A program made the position numbers and the translations under genes. This document shows, piece by piece, positions 27,627 through 39,365 of a stretch of DNA of 64,000 nt. How positions within the stretch are numbered: the stretch's first letter is position 1; each line of letters opens with the position of its first letter. The stretch lies in NCBI GenBank assembly GCA_017979445.1, contig CM030711.1, forward strand, positions 5,797,221 to 5,861,220, in the 5' to 3' direction. Source of the DNA: Akebia trifoliata (taxonomy: Eukaryota; Streptophyta; Magnoliopsida; Ranunculales; Lardizabalaceae). Below the pieces are notes generated by a model that made no database searches, was not told the DNA's origin, and was given only the letters and a program-made list of their open reading frames with translations.

Positions 27627-28035
27627 CAGACATATTATAACAATTTTTTATAAGATAGAGTATACATTTTGAATTTTCAAATGTTAAATAGATTCATATT
27701 TTCAAATATTAGACAAATCACATTAAGAATAGGGATACTTGAGCAAAAGAAGCTGAAAAACTTGTTGTCAAGTACATATGCAATGGGGACAATTCCTAGA
27801 AAGGTGAGGAAAGCCAGATTCTATGAATCCATCTCATTTAAAGAACTGAATGCAGATCATCTGTGGCTTGTTGACACAATATATGAGCTAGGGTCCAAAG
27901 CATGTGAGGCTAGATGTGTTCTCAAGTGACTACATTTCTATAGCGGTGGAGAAACAGAAAACTTGTTGTCAAGTACATATGCTTATGTCTTATAGTTTGT
28001 GAAAAAATAACATTATAATAATTTCCAATACTCAC

Positions 28036-28509
28036 GATGGCGTATACATGGGTTTTCCAGCCTCAAGACGTACTATAACACAATTCTCCATAGAAGTGAG
28101 AAGCGGCATACTCTTTATTTCAGAATAGCCCTGCATAACCCACAGTAAGTTTGGTAACCCAATCCATTATGAGATTAAGCAAATTGCAAACTTGCACATA
28201 GCAAAGCATTAAAGGGACTTACAGCTGCCTCAGTAAGAAAAATATTCCAATGAAAAAAATAGAAAAGCATAGTGGGGGCACTTGCCCCCCACAATAATTT
28301 TCACTCTTAGTTGTCCCCCATAAAAAATTTTTACCCTTGGTTGGTCGCACATGAGCAAAATCCTGGCTCCGCCCTTGATAAGGTGCATTTACCTTGAATT
28401 CAATATTATTGGGAAGTTGAATAACCTTAGTAGCCAATTTTTTTGTTCTAAAGGACACAAATGCATAGACTTTGTTCTCTCTTAAGTCTTTTCCTTTCAT
28501 TATATTGAC
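28036..28509 (-). pseudogene. Unidentified captured exons inside CACTA
   Basis: Two exon-like blocks bordered by AG and GT on the minus strand. 28509-28393 encodes VNIMKGKDLRENKVYAFVSF then RTKKLATKVIQLPNNIEFK (the YAFVSF stretch is faintly RRM-like). 28130-28036 encodes GYSEIKSMPLLTSMENCVIV then RLEAGKPMYTPS. Between them, about 28262-28382, lies a common plant repeat with GGCGGAGCCAGGATTTTG on the minus strand. The peptides look like real protein rather than noise, but I do not recognise the gene. Confidence 0.45.
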
Positions 28510-29384
28510 CTATAATTTGAAATATATGAACAGAATCCTTTTTTACATAGGAGACACGAACAACGTATTATCAGAAAGTCATAAAAATTTATGAGCTTTG
28601 AAAAAACAAATTCAAAAAAATTTATTTTTCATTATTTGAATTTGAATTTTAAATTTTTTGAGTAAAGTGGAAGTTTAATAGCCGTCCATTTTCAAAACTT
28701 TGGATCAAGCCCAAAAGAAATCATATTTTGAAAATTTTCTCTTGGATCTGAGTTTTTCGATGAAATTTAGAGGGTTGTGGCTTTGGATTGTTAACGTGGT
28801 AGTCCATTTGAGCAAAACGACCCTTAATAAAACTTAAAATATTACTAAGTTAGTAAGGAAATTTTTTCTCAATCTCAATTAACGGCACACATCTTTATCT
28901 TCTATTTATTATTTTTCGTCAAAAGCTGTTCAAGTGATGATCTCCTCTGTCAATGTTTGAAACCAATCTGAAACTTCAATTTCTATATCATTTGAACCAG
29001 ACGACAACAATTCCCTCCACTTAACCATTCTTACATTAAAATGCTGCGGTGTCCAATAAAATAACTGTAACAGTCTTATCGTTGAGACATTATAACAACC
29101 TCTTTTAGACCATTCGTCAAACTAACTTCCAAAACCAAAGTACAATGTTTTTTACCAGTGTAACCATTAATATGTGACTAAATTTGGTAGAAAACAACTT
29201 CTACAACTGCACTCTTTTCACAAAATAGAGCAATTTTGTCACATGCATTCAGTGGAAGCAGTAAAACATATTATGATATTGATTAGAACATTCAGGCAAT
29301 AGGTTCCGAATGCTTATCATGCACAAAAAATGGGATGAATTCTAATATGTAAACTTCTAGAAATTGTACTAGAGAAAATAATAC

Positions 29385-29513
29385 CTGGGTATGGTCCACT
29401 TCTCCTTGAATGATATTTAATGTTGAAATGTACTTTGGCTCGGTTCTTATTTAGTAGAAAGATATATGTTGGTTCAATTTCAATTTGGCCCCAAACAGAA
29501 CCAAGTTGCACAC
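29385..29513 (-). pseudogene. Unidentified captured exon inside CACTA
   Basis: A 129-base block bordered by AG (29515-29514) and GT (29384-29383) on the minus strand, open for 43 codons: VQLGSVWGQIEIEPTYIF, LLNKNRAKVHFNIKYHSRRS, GPYP. It may belong to the same captured gene as the 28.0-28.5 kb exons. Family unknown. Confidence 0.35.
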
Positions 29514-29730
29514 CTAAGAAAAAGGGGACCGAGGTGACCACCCGAAAAAGTACAAAATGCAACCAAAAGAGAAAATAAAGAGGATGCCACTATAAATTGA
29601 AGATCATACATCTCTTTTATCTTCAAAATAATCTACTCATTGCTACAATTATGGTATAAAGAAAGAAAAAATCCACTATCTAAATTCACAAAAAATTGAT
29701 ACAAATCATTTGTTGATTGCTCAACTATAA

Positions 29731-29741
29731 ACACACACACA

Positions 29742-29782
<41 letters not shown>
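29731..29782. repeat. (CA)n microsatellite
   Basis: A CA dinucleotide run with one CCC interruption, inside the CACTA element. Confidence 0.97.
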
Positions 29783-29784
<2 letters not shown>

Positions 29785-30656
29785 ATACATCACTTTTGGT
29801 TCTTGACAGTGATAGGTGAAATAACTCACAATGCAACAAATCGTAAAAATAGAACCTAAATCCAAACAATTGGGATTTCTAGAGGTAGAACCACCCATCA
29901 TTGTGGCTATGTGGTGAAACTTTGATAATTTATTGTAGTGATCTTGCTCTTTATAACCTACTTTTTTTTAAGTCAGAAACATGATTTAAGAGTCTAAATT
30001 GGACAATTTTATTCCTAATAGACACAAATTTGGCACACTATGGTGTTTACTTGGAGTCCCATTAGGAAAACTAGAATCCATGCTTATTAGCAACCAACTA
30101 TAATATATAAGAATCCAAATATAAAAGATTTGTTCACTAATCATTCAAACAAGGTTAGTAGAAAAATAAAATCAAACAACCAAATTACAATAGTGCTCCT
30201 GTGGGTAAATATTATGCAAAAACACGCTTTAAAAAAAATAAAATAAAAATTGAGCGAGTTCTCAGATTTGATCAGCAGAATTGGGGAATGGTGGTCACCT
30301 GGAATCTGATTCCGTCCAAACATTGAATTAAAATTATAGAAATTGAGATATAATCAGCAATAAAATTTTCTCCAAATCGAAACATCTCATTTATACACAT
30401 TGCTAGGAAAATGAAATTACCTGCAAAAATGAATTGGAGATGATGCACTTTGAGCTGACTTTATTATCAAACCAAGCAAACTAACAGCAACTTTAATCAA
30501 ATCATTGGATTTCTTGAAGTTTCAATCTCAATGTGATTTCTACAGAGTTCTCTAATTACCTAAAAAATTAATTCCCTAGATCTCTTGAATCAGTAGAAAA
30601 AATAAAATCAAACTTTCTCGTCTTCAACAAACCCTAGATCCACACACACACACACA

Positions 30657-31005
30657 ATTACCTTGATGGATCGATCAGAGAAGATGAACCAGATCAAAGA
30701 GATCGAGTAGAGAGAGCGAGGTATTGTTTAAGGAGAGATGAATATAGGGGAATCCGAGAATCAGACCAAATCGAAGAGAGAAAGAGAGAGAGCAGCTCGA
30801 AGAGAAAATCGCAGAGAGAGAGAGAGAGAGAGAGAGAGAGTTACCTTGATGTATCCATTTGAAAAAGATGAACCAGATCGAGGAGATTGAGTACAGAGAG
30901 CGAATATTATTTAAGGAAAGATAAATACAAGGAAATCCGAGAATCAGAGCAAATTGAAGAGAAAGAGAGAGAGAGAGAGAGAGCAGATCGAAGAAAAATA
31001 TTTGC
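30657..31005. repeat. 183-bp tandem duplication near the CACTA right end
   Basis: The unit begins TTACCTTGATG at 30659 and again at 30842. Both contain GATGAACCAGATC, AGAGAGCGA, AATCCGAGAATCAGA and a GA run. On the minus strand each unit ends in ...TCAAG|GTAA, so it resembles a duplicated leader exon with a splice donor; the right-hand unit has ATGGATACATCAAG. Whether it is captured host sequence or part of the element is not clear. Confidence 0.7.
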
Positions 31006-32555
31006 AGACCCGTGAGGAGGGTCAACAGCGACAGATTTTAGCTGACCGTCGTTTCAAGTCGTTGCCATAGATCATTTTTCTTGTAGTGACATCAAGACGT
31101 TTGAGGCTAGTTTCACAACAAGAACGCACATATTCCAGGGTACCTTTAACTACAATCCCATTTATGTCAGTTCTGACAATTCCAAACTTTTAGCTAGCTG
31201 GATTTTTCTCGAGGTAACTGCTTTAATGCCTACAAAGATTTAGATTTTTTTCAGAGAGAATCTCAAGTAACATATCAAGATCCAAGCCCAAGTACCCAAT
31301 CGAAGCCTAAATGTTTGAAAGCAAATATTAGAAACAGCTTCATCATGGTTTTTAGAATGGATTCTCACATATGTACAATTTTCAACTGTATATCAACCAC
31401 CAATGAGTCTAACTCACTAAAAACAAAAACAAAAAAAATATATATATAGAAAAATTTCAAGAAGTAGTACATGTTTTGCTCTTATCATAGAATGATTGGA
31501 TGAAATAAACCAGTTTTCTAAACAAGTTCAACAATATAAAGAAATAATCTACTCGGATTAAAAAGCAGACATGTGTACCTTTCCAACAAAGATTTCATTA
31601 GCATTGGCTCCATAGACGTCTGATGTATCAAAGAATGTTATTCCTTTATTAAAAACATACTTAAGTATTGAAATACCAATCTCATCAGAGACAGGAGCAT
31701 TGTAGATTCTAGTCAAGCCCATACACCCAAACCCTAATTTCGAGACCTATAAAACAAAAGAAAATTGCCAATTACAGAATGAGAAACATAATCATTCCTT
31801 TGAAGAATTTTTTTTTTCTTTCTTAAGAAAACTACTGTTTCGTACATCTTCATCATTGTCATCAAAGCCTTATGCCAAATATATGGGGTCCGCCGAACAA
31901 ATTTTGTTCGTCCATTCAACCTTATCTAAAGTCTAAATGATACATAAGACTAGGATTCATGTCAAGAGATGGAATTTTTTTTAACAATTGAAGCCAATCT
32001 AACACAATCCTTCTACTATGGTAATGCAGTGCAAAAGAGCGCTGCACATGAGAAGTTAGCAAAATCCTTGTACCAAACCCAAAAATAATTTTAGAATTAA
32101 ATGCAAGTAAAAAAGAATACATATTTGTAAAGAACTAATTAGAGGTAGTATATCAAAATCTACATTAAATATCATCATAACCACACAAGCAGAGGAAAGA
32201 ACACCATCTTTAAAATAATTAAAAAAAACACTATTACCATAACCCACTAATCTGCATCAAACATCCACAACATATTCTAAATAAATCTAGTAGATTTACT
32301 TCAAATAAAGCAAAACTGAATTTCACCCTGATCAAACCCCACTATAAAAGTGCAACAAATAGATGAATCTAAATCTATCCCTTAAACAATTTCCTAGATT
32401 CCTTTTATCAGTCTTACTATTGAAACACAATGTTGATACTTGCTCATACTAACTCTCATCAACAAAAACGTGTCAGTTTTTCTATAAAAATTTCAAAAAA
32501 AAGTAAAGGTATTTCCTCACAACCCCTAGCACATAGGCTAGTTAATGAGACCATA

Positions 32556-32712
32556 GTCTTTACTCGGTAAATACTCGATTGACGATACGGATACGAAATC
32601 ATAAATCTTTTTTCTCGAGATATATTAATATTTTGTATTTCGAGAAAAAAAAGATTATGATTCCATATCCGTGCCAGATCAGCCGAGTATTCATCGAGTA
32701 AAGACTTTCTAC
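32556..32712. mobile_element. Small hairpin element (about 155 bp) replacing AKR-B exon 1 region
   Basis: The left arm AGTCTTTACTCGGTAAATAC, GGATACGAAATCATAAATCT, TTTTTTCTCGAGA is the inverted copy of the right arm (TTTCGAGAAAAAAAAGATTA, TGATTCCATATCC, CGAGTATTCATCGAGTAAAG). A MITE-like foldback with a short AT loop. It stands where copy A has the DNA leading into AKR exon 1. Confidence 0.75.
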
Positions 32713-33000
32713 AACCTCACGTTACGTGAAGGGAGAAAGTGAGATCACAGTTGACGTATTGTGTTCTGTATCCGTGTCACGTCATCCGAGTATTGACAAA
32801 GTGAAGACTTTCTAATGAGCTCATGACTTACGCGAAGGGAGAAAGTGAGATCACAGCTGACGTATTGCGTTCCGTATCTATGCCACGTCATCCGAGTATT
32901 GACCAAGTGAAGACTTTCTATGAGCTCATGACTTACGTGATGGGAGAAAGTGAGATCACAGCTCACGTGTTGAGTCTACTCAGCATGTGTCATGCACGTG
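32702..33000. repeat. Promoter-derived tandem repeat, about 105-bp unit
   Basis: AGACTTTCT marks unit starts at 32702, 32805 and 32911. Units share GGGAGAAAGTGAGATCACAG and ACGTCATCCGAGTATTGAC. The third unit runs into the conserved AKR promoter block (CATGTGTCATGCACGTGACC). Copy A has a single diverged version (ACGTGAGATCACGGCTTACG near 18652), so the array expanded in copy B. Confidence 0.8.
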
Positions 33001-35224
33001 ACCTCTAGACACTTGACAACCGACGATATCATCTTGACCTCAGTCTACTCTACATTATTAACAAAAAATAACCGAACTGCCCCTCCTTTTAAGCTCTCTC
33101 CGAAAGGATTTTGATTTCGTCTCACTAAAAAACCATCATCTTTTATTCAACCATTAATTATTTTCAACCTCACCTTAACCATATTATCGAAAAATCCTTG
33201 ATTTTTCGACCCAAACTTCGATCGTCTTCTACTTCTAAAAAAAAAAAAAATAATGTTTTTTAGATTTGAAAGCAAATAGCATATGAAATCTATATAATAA
33301 AGGATGAATTACACTTTTAAACCTATAATTTGGCATAATTCTATGTCAACCCCTTAACATTTTGACAATTGTACTTATCTTGAATGTAGTTATCTAAGTG
33401 GTCACTAACCTATCTGTTGTTGTTGACCAAATAGTTAAAAATTGATTTTTTTTAAGTCTATGAAAAGGGAGGAAAAGTGCAATTGTCAAAATGTTAGGGG
33501 GCCAACATAAAATTATACCAAATCACAATGGGTCAAGGTGCAATTTATCCTATAATAAAATAAAACTCTGGGGGACAAACTTTCATCCAATTAAGAGAAA
33601 CATCCCATCAACAAGGAGCGGATCCTATGTATTACGTGTTCCCCACAGTTCCTGTAGTGGAATTTGACGATGGAGAGAGAGCCACGTCACATATTCACAA
33701 TATCCCTTTCGTTAAAAAATTGGATGTCATGGTCCGTCCATTTTCAAAGCATTGATCAAACTTTATAAACTTTCTCTTTTTTTTGTAACAATTTAAAAAT
33801 ATATATATATATATATATAATCACCACAATGATCCACACAAGTTAGAGATTAAAGATTTTGTTTTCAAGAAGTCAATTTCTACTACTTAAATGTCACCAC
33901 TGGGAACACACATACTCTAGGGGATCCACTCTCCCATCAACAACAGTTTTTGTAGAGCCTATTTTATTATCTTTCCTCTCCACCTCCTTAAACTTTAATT
34001 ATATTTACTATTTTACTCATTTAATTTATTTTATTATTTTTTATCTTTTACCCCTTAATCTTTAAAAAAATGCAATAATACCCCTTAACTTATTTTTTTT
34101 CTACTTTTACCCCCTCAATCCTAAAGAGAATAATGTCCATGTCCATGACACAAGCAAACTCAAGTAGGATTATAAGACTTGAACAAAAGAAAAATAATCG
34201 TTGGGCAAATCGGATAAACAGATAGAAGAACTGATATGCTAGGATTGGTAAAAAAAACCATTACAATATGGAGTGAAGGAAAGAGAATGAGTCGATTTAG
34301 GGAGGAAGAGCATGGAGCAAGTTGGTGTGAGAAGGACGTGGGACCTCTAACTTAGGGATGTCTCAAGGTGAGATTGCCATCATACCACGTGAGTGTTGTT
34401 TGTTTGTTTGTTTGTTTTGGTCTTATTTGATAAAACCATGAATCATTTGCATTTACCACTGATTTGTAGTGTAAATGTTTTGTGATAAATAATTTAATTT
34501 TACTTGACAACCATTGAAAATCTCTTGCGAAATCACATTTTGTGTTTGGTTGATATTTGTAATGCAAAACTTTTGATTAAAATAATAAAATTTTTAATAA
34601 TTAAAAAAATTTCTACGAAGGTTTCAAATTTCAACTCATGATAATCATTAATGTTTCTTTGACGAGCTAAGAAAATACTATTATTATAATTGAGAAAAAA
34701 TGGTGGTGCCACATGCATTTTATTTCAATGATTTAAGAGGACACCAACCCAAAAAAGAGTGATGATTTTTTTGCTCGCTATGAACAAATTTGCTCACAAT
34801 GCCACAACCCTTAGACACGCAAAAAGAGAAAATCAATTGAAAGGAAATTTCTCTCTCTTGCCCACGATACCTTTGCCAAGAAATATTAATTTTAAAATTT
34901 CTAATTAAAAAAAATGTCGTTTGGACCAAATGAATTACCAAATTGGCAATCTAGCACAGAGCCTTCTAAATTTCATGAAAAAAAAAAACTCAGATTAAAA
35001 AAAAAATTAATGAAATTCATAGAATTTCATCATCTACAACCTTGCGACATTAGAACATGTTTTTGAATATCACAATGTGATGCGATCAAGAAATTTCCTT
35101 TTATCCATTCTAGGCAAGAGAGACAAGTTTTCTCTCTTTAAGGGTGTTGTGATCGACTTGACCTTAACTTGCTCTACAATCAGTCACAATTTCTTTGAAA
35201 TTTGTAAAATTCTCTTAATAAAGG

Positions 35225-35420
35225 ATTAATTGATTCAATTGATAAATTAACATCAAGAGGTACACCTATTTGGCAAGCCGAGCCTTGATAAGCTCTTTGG
35301 GAAGTGTAGGTAAGTGTTCAAAACCTCACGAAGAAATGAATCCCTTGGGTCACCCTCCATGGTCCATTTGACCCTTGACTTGACCAACTGCACGTAGGAT
35401 TTTTCGAAGGGGTAGTGTGT
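35225..35420 (+). mobile_element. Possible tRNA-derived SINE
   Basis: TTGGCAAGCCGAGCCTTGAT followed about 40 bases later by AGTGTTCAAAACCTCACG resembles A- and B-box pol III promoter elements; the 3' part ends in a GGGTAGTGTGTGTGATC stretch. Only the box-like text and spacing support this. Confidence 0.3.
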
Positions 35421-37331
35421 GTGATCTGAGATTAGATCAAATAATAGACACTAATCAGTGATTTATTGGCTAATTGTAGAATATAATAATATTTTTACCT
35501 TTCATCCTTAAAATTTTATTTTCTTCAACATTCAAATCGCATAATTAAGATAGAATTTTTAGAGAGGTTGAAGACGATGGATTTTGATAGAAAACCCTAC
35601 TTCCTTTTCCATGAGTCCCAATCTTGACCCATCATTTTTCTATATAGTAGTATATATACATATATTTTTGTTGGGATCCGTATACTCATAAAAATTGGCT
35701 CATATGACAAGGAAATGGTAAAATCCAACGGTTAGGATTTATTTTAAAGATCTTTGACATTATCTTGAGTTGTATCTTTTATTTTGATCATTAGATTTTA
35801 CATGTATGTTTTTTATTCTGATTTCAAGAAAAACAATAAAATATGGTTACTATGAAGGAATAATTTGTAACCAAATCGTTATAAAACATATCTAAAAATA
35901 AGACTAAAACAGTAAAAAGAAATATTTAAATTAGATTTGTTAGGGTTTCTCAGGTGAGAAAACCCTCCAAAAATAGGCGTATGCCGCTGAGTGCGACGAG
36001 CACACGGTATTCTTTAGTAAAAGGCGAAAGAATAGTTCGCTTTGTGCTCACCGCGCGGCTGCGTGATTTGTTCTCTCACAAAGCAGAATTATTTATACTA
36101 GTGTAAGTGAACGGAGAATTTATCCATTTTCGATGTGGGACTATCTGTTAGTCCTTATTTTGAGTGAGTGGCTCATCTCGCCTGCCTTCTTTGATATTAG
36201 ACTCCAAGAAGATAGAGGTTAAGGGGTAATATTGGCAGAAAACACAGGTATCTCAAATATTTGTATAGAGGGTACATCTAAATCAGATCTAATTACCAAG
36301 TTTTTTCTTTTTTTTTTTTGAACTTGGACAAGTAAATCACTGGATGGAGAAGATGAATTTTTGGGGAGAAAAAAGTAAAAGGGTTTTCAGCAAAGGTTGA
36401 ATATGTAGGTATTTTGGTCATTTTTTTTTTGGTCTCTCAGGGAAGATTTTGGTCAAGAATATGATTGTTTTTGTAGTGTTGGAAAATTTGGTAATAAAAT
36501 TTGGTAATGCTATTATTAACACTGAAGAAGCAGAACAAACCGAATCAGTTCGCAATATGATTAGTACTGGGTTGATGGAATGCAACAAACCCATACTTAC
36601 CATGGTTCGGGTTTAACCGTTTTGGTCCATTGACTTTTGTCAGTGGGTTCATAGTGACAAAGTCAGGGTTCAAGAATAATTGGACAAGAGATTTTGCTGA
36701 TAAAGTCATCAAATAAATTTTAAAAATAAAAATATTTTTGTAAGTATAAAAAATTTGTGTTTCATATATTAAATGACAAAATAACACTTAAAATAATTTT
36801 TTTTATTTACTCAAAAAATTATCAATTAAATCATGATTAATTATGATTTAATCGACAAAAGATAAATTACCTCTACCTATCCCTACAAAATGAGTTTATT
36901 CTAGAGTGGGAAATCATGAACCAAGTAACATAGGTTAGAGTTGGTTTAACAATTGCAAGAGGAAGGATAATGGCCTGATTCAATTACCATTACTAGCTAG
37001 TTACCCTTTTTTGGGTGTATTGGTTTGAGAATTAGCAATTCTTTTAAAGATTACAATATTAAGGTTGGTTGGGTTTGGGTACTTTGTGAAAGATTCAATT
37101 GCTCTTATGAACGTGTATCGAAAATGTGGGTACATTGGTATGTATCCCTAAATTATTTTTATGATTCCCTATGAGAAATTCCAACGCAATTGGGATTGGA
37201 CTCTATGTCCTCTCTTAACTGCCATTTTACATAACCCTTTGAAAGCACTTCAACGTACTCGGGTTGGAGTTCTCTACTTTGAAATATTTTGGAAAAAGAG
37301 AAAGTGGGATTAGTGAAAGAAGAGAGTGAGA

Positions 37332-37334
<3 letters not shown>

Positions 37335-37405
<71 letters not shown>
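37335..37405. repeat. (TC)n(TA)n compound microsatellite
   Basis: A TC run to about 37377 followed directly by a TA run. Minus-strand frames rich in RERERE and IYIYIY arise from it. Confidence 0.97.
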
Positions 37406-37407
<2 letters not shown>

Positions 37408-38754
37408 CAATGGAAGTTGTAGAACATTTACTATACTTAAGTTTGTAGAGTCATTTTGGCTAATATAGTTAAGAATGCAAATCCCTTGAATAGGAAAAAT
37501 GGTTCTCTGTAATAAACTACCTAACCATTATACCTATTTGCATTGGAGTTTCTCTAACAACTCTGGTAGTGTAGAATTTGATGATTGATGATATGCCTCC
37601 ATACCGGGCAGAGATTATGGGGAAGTTGATATTTGAGAAAGTGATCTACATACACCGAAATGTAACTTGGTTAGTTATTTTTTAACCATTTGATATGGGT
37701 CTTGGCTCTAAGATCACGATGAAAAATATATACACAAGAATCCACCTAAAATTTTCCAATTAGGCTATTGTTTGGTGCATAGGTCCATCAAAGTGAAATC
37801 AATATTATAGGTAAAAAATGACTGGGGGGGAGAGATGTTTAATGTGCAGGTGTTGAATTTAAAAGTATATAAAGAAGAGGAGAAATTCATAAATAAATAA
37901 ATAAAAGGGAATTTCAAAATTAGTCTAATATAAACAACAAATGCTCCCAGTCCACTTGAAATTCAGAATGTGATATGGGTTCTAGCAAATTTATTTTCAA
38001 GATACAACAGAGTCCAATTTTGATAAAATTATACATTGTCTTGAATTTGAACTATCTTGAAAGAGAACCTGTAAAACAAGTCCTCTGATGCACAATACAA
38101 CTTGAATCAAATTAAAAGAAGAGAGTATTGTTCTGTTTACTAATATATGTTCGTTCGTCAAACTAGTCTCTTATTTATTGAAGAATTGTCTCGAATTATA
38201 ATCCATTAGAAATTTGATTTGGGAACCAAATAATTGGAAATGCTATTCAAATTAAAAATCCATCGAAATGATCATTGGGTTCGAAATGCCTTTTGTGGCC
38301 GAAATTCATTCGGATAATATATTTTTTTGGTGACTCAATATAGGATCTTGACCATTTGCATATCTTCCAAATATAATTTGTGAGTATGGGGAAGAAATTG
38401 AGAATGAGAAAAGCAAGGTGTTTGATAATTATCTGATTTTGATACTTTGGAAGAAAGAAGAAAAAGTGAATAAAAAAAGGGAGTAGAGGGTGGTTAATAG
38501 ATGAGATAAGATTCCCTCAAGGGGTGAACAATGTCATATGGGAAATTAACTTTGGAAGTTGGAAGCCCAACAAGAAGAAGAGAGATAAGCTTTTACTTTG
38601 TCTGGTTGTGCAAGAGAATGATAAAAAGAGGCTATCTTTTTTAATAGGCAAATGGCATGTATTTGTACCTTGACACTGTAAACTCTCTACTTTCTAAAAG
38701 CTTGGATATCCCATAATACTAATACCTCAATCCATCTTTCCCCAATCCCTAGGC

Positions 38755-38780
<26 letters not shown>
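38755..38780. repeat. (CT)n microsatellite
   Basis: A CT dinucleotide run followed by CATTTATATATAA, in intergenic DNA. Confidence 0.95.
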
Positions 38781-38786
<6 letters not shown>

Positions 38787-39189
38787 TATATAATAATATT
38801 CCTTTAAATACTGAATATTCAAAAGAGAAAAAAAAAAGATTTTTAGTTATGAAATATAATTTTGGGACCACATGCAGAAAGAATATTGCAGGCTATTTCA
38901 GTCAATAAAAGTCACTGATTCATTTGATGTCATTCCCCCAATCAAAATGTCTTTGGTCAAATGATTAATTAATGTAATAATATTAATAACAATAACATCA
39001 TCATCGACAACCAGAACAACAATGCTTCGAGGACAAATCTTTAAAAATCTCTCTCCCAAGTTTTGGGTTGATGATACATACTTTACACTTTAATGGGGTG
39101 GTAATTTAATTGGTGTGGAACTAAAAATTATTATAATCTCTCTCTACTAGGTGATTCTTTTGTGTCTTCTTCCTCGGATTCTTTTTGGG

Positions 39190-39365
39190 TCTTGTTAACG
39201 TGCCTTTGGGCAAGCGCACACGTTAAAATGCAACAAATACACTTTGAAGATTGGAATTTGTAGTGAAAATGACCTTAAATAATTATTTTTATCAAAATAC
39301 CCTTAGAATTCAATTTTCAGAGTGTATTTATTGCACTTTAACGTTTGCTCTAACAAAAGTTTTAT
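39190..39365. mobile_element. MITE, family with AATAAATACACTTTG arms (copy 1)
   Basis: The left arm GTTAACGTGCCTTTGGGCA, GTTAAAATGCAACAAATACA pairs with the right arm GAGTGTATTTATTGCACTTT, AACGTTTGCTC. A second copy at 47733-47930 has the same arms, which supports a real dispersed element. No coding capacity. Confidence 0.65.

Larger units (their letters stand above)
24709..31088. mobile_element. CACTA-type DNA transposon carrying gene fragments
   Basis: The left end is CACTACAGTAAAATAGGTCT and the right end, read on the minus strand, is CACTACAAGAAAAATGATCT; both continue with TCTAT-GC-ACG, an imperfect inverted repeat of about 28 bases. Flanking ACA is duplicated at 24706-24708 and 31089-31091, the 3-bp target duplication expected for CACTA elements; the paralogous exon in copy A reads ATTCCACATCAAGACG with a single ACA. 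Subterminal regions are packed with AGCGACGGT/ACCGTCGCT-type motifs (24730-24870, 31025-31070), typical of transposase-binding repeats. No CACTA transposase is recognisable, so the element is non-autonomous. Length 6,380 bp. Internal host-derived fragments are listed separately. Confidence 0.93.
22313..31746 (-). pseudogene. Aldo-keto reductase pseudogene, copy B
   Basis: Paralog of the intact gene at 14384-18380. Recognisable exons: exon 7 22491-22313, exon 6 23356-23203, exon 5 23590-23494, exon 4 24545-24373, exon 3 split as about 24652-24708 plus about 31089-31229, and exon 2 31746-31579. Lesions: exon 1 with the start codon is gone; the Trp codon after MEWSL in exon 4 is TAG (24411-24413); exon 3 has a net two-base deletion near 31190-31207; and exon 3 is interrupted by a CACTA transposon (24709-31088). 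Splice sites are otherwise intact. Exon 6 encodes a protein identical to copy A despite three silent base changes, and exon 5 keeps the family-typical PLGRGFF, so decay looks recent. A truncated transcript is conceivable, but not a working enzyme. Confidence 0.93.
21055..33080. repeat. Tandem segmental duplication, copy B
   Basis: Paralogous to 10197-18790 in the same orientation. It is longer because of the 6.38-kb CACTA element and a 370-bp palindromic element, but lacks the 10.7-13.7 kb elements of copy A. About 570 bases including AKR exon 1 (equivalent to 18072-18640) are missing and are replaced by a hairpin element and a tandem promoter repeat. Confidence 0.85.

Noticed and set aside
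27669..27929. Plus-strand 86-residue frame in the CACTA element
   Set aside because: Contains protein-like text (RKVRKARFYESISFKELNAD) but no family I recognise and no supporting splice structure, so it was not listed as a gene.
37159..37427. Frames rich in RERERE and IYIYIY
   Set aside because: Artefacts of the (TC)n(TA)n microsatellite. The same holds for SLSLSL frames at 30675-31025, 42056-42292 and 62046-62318.
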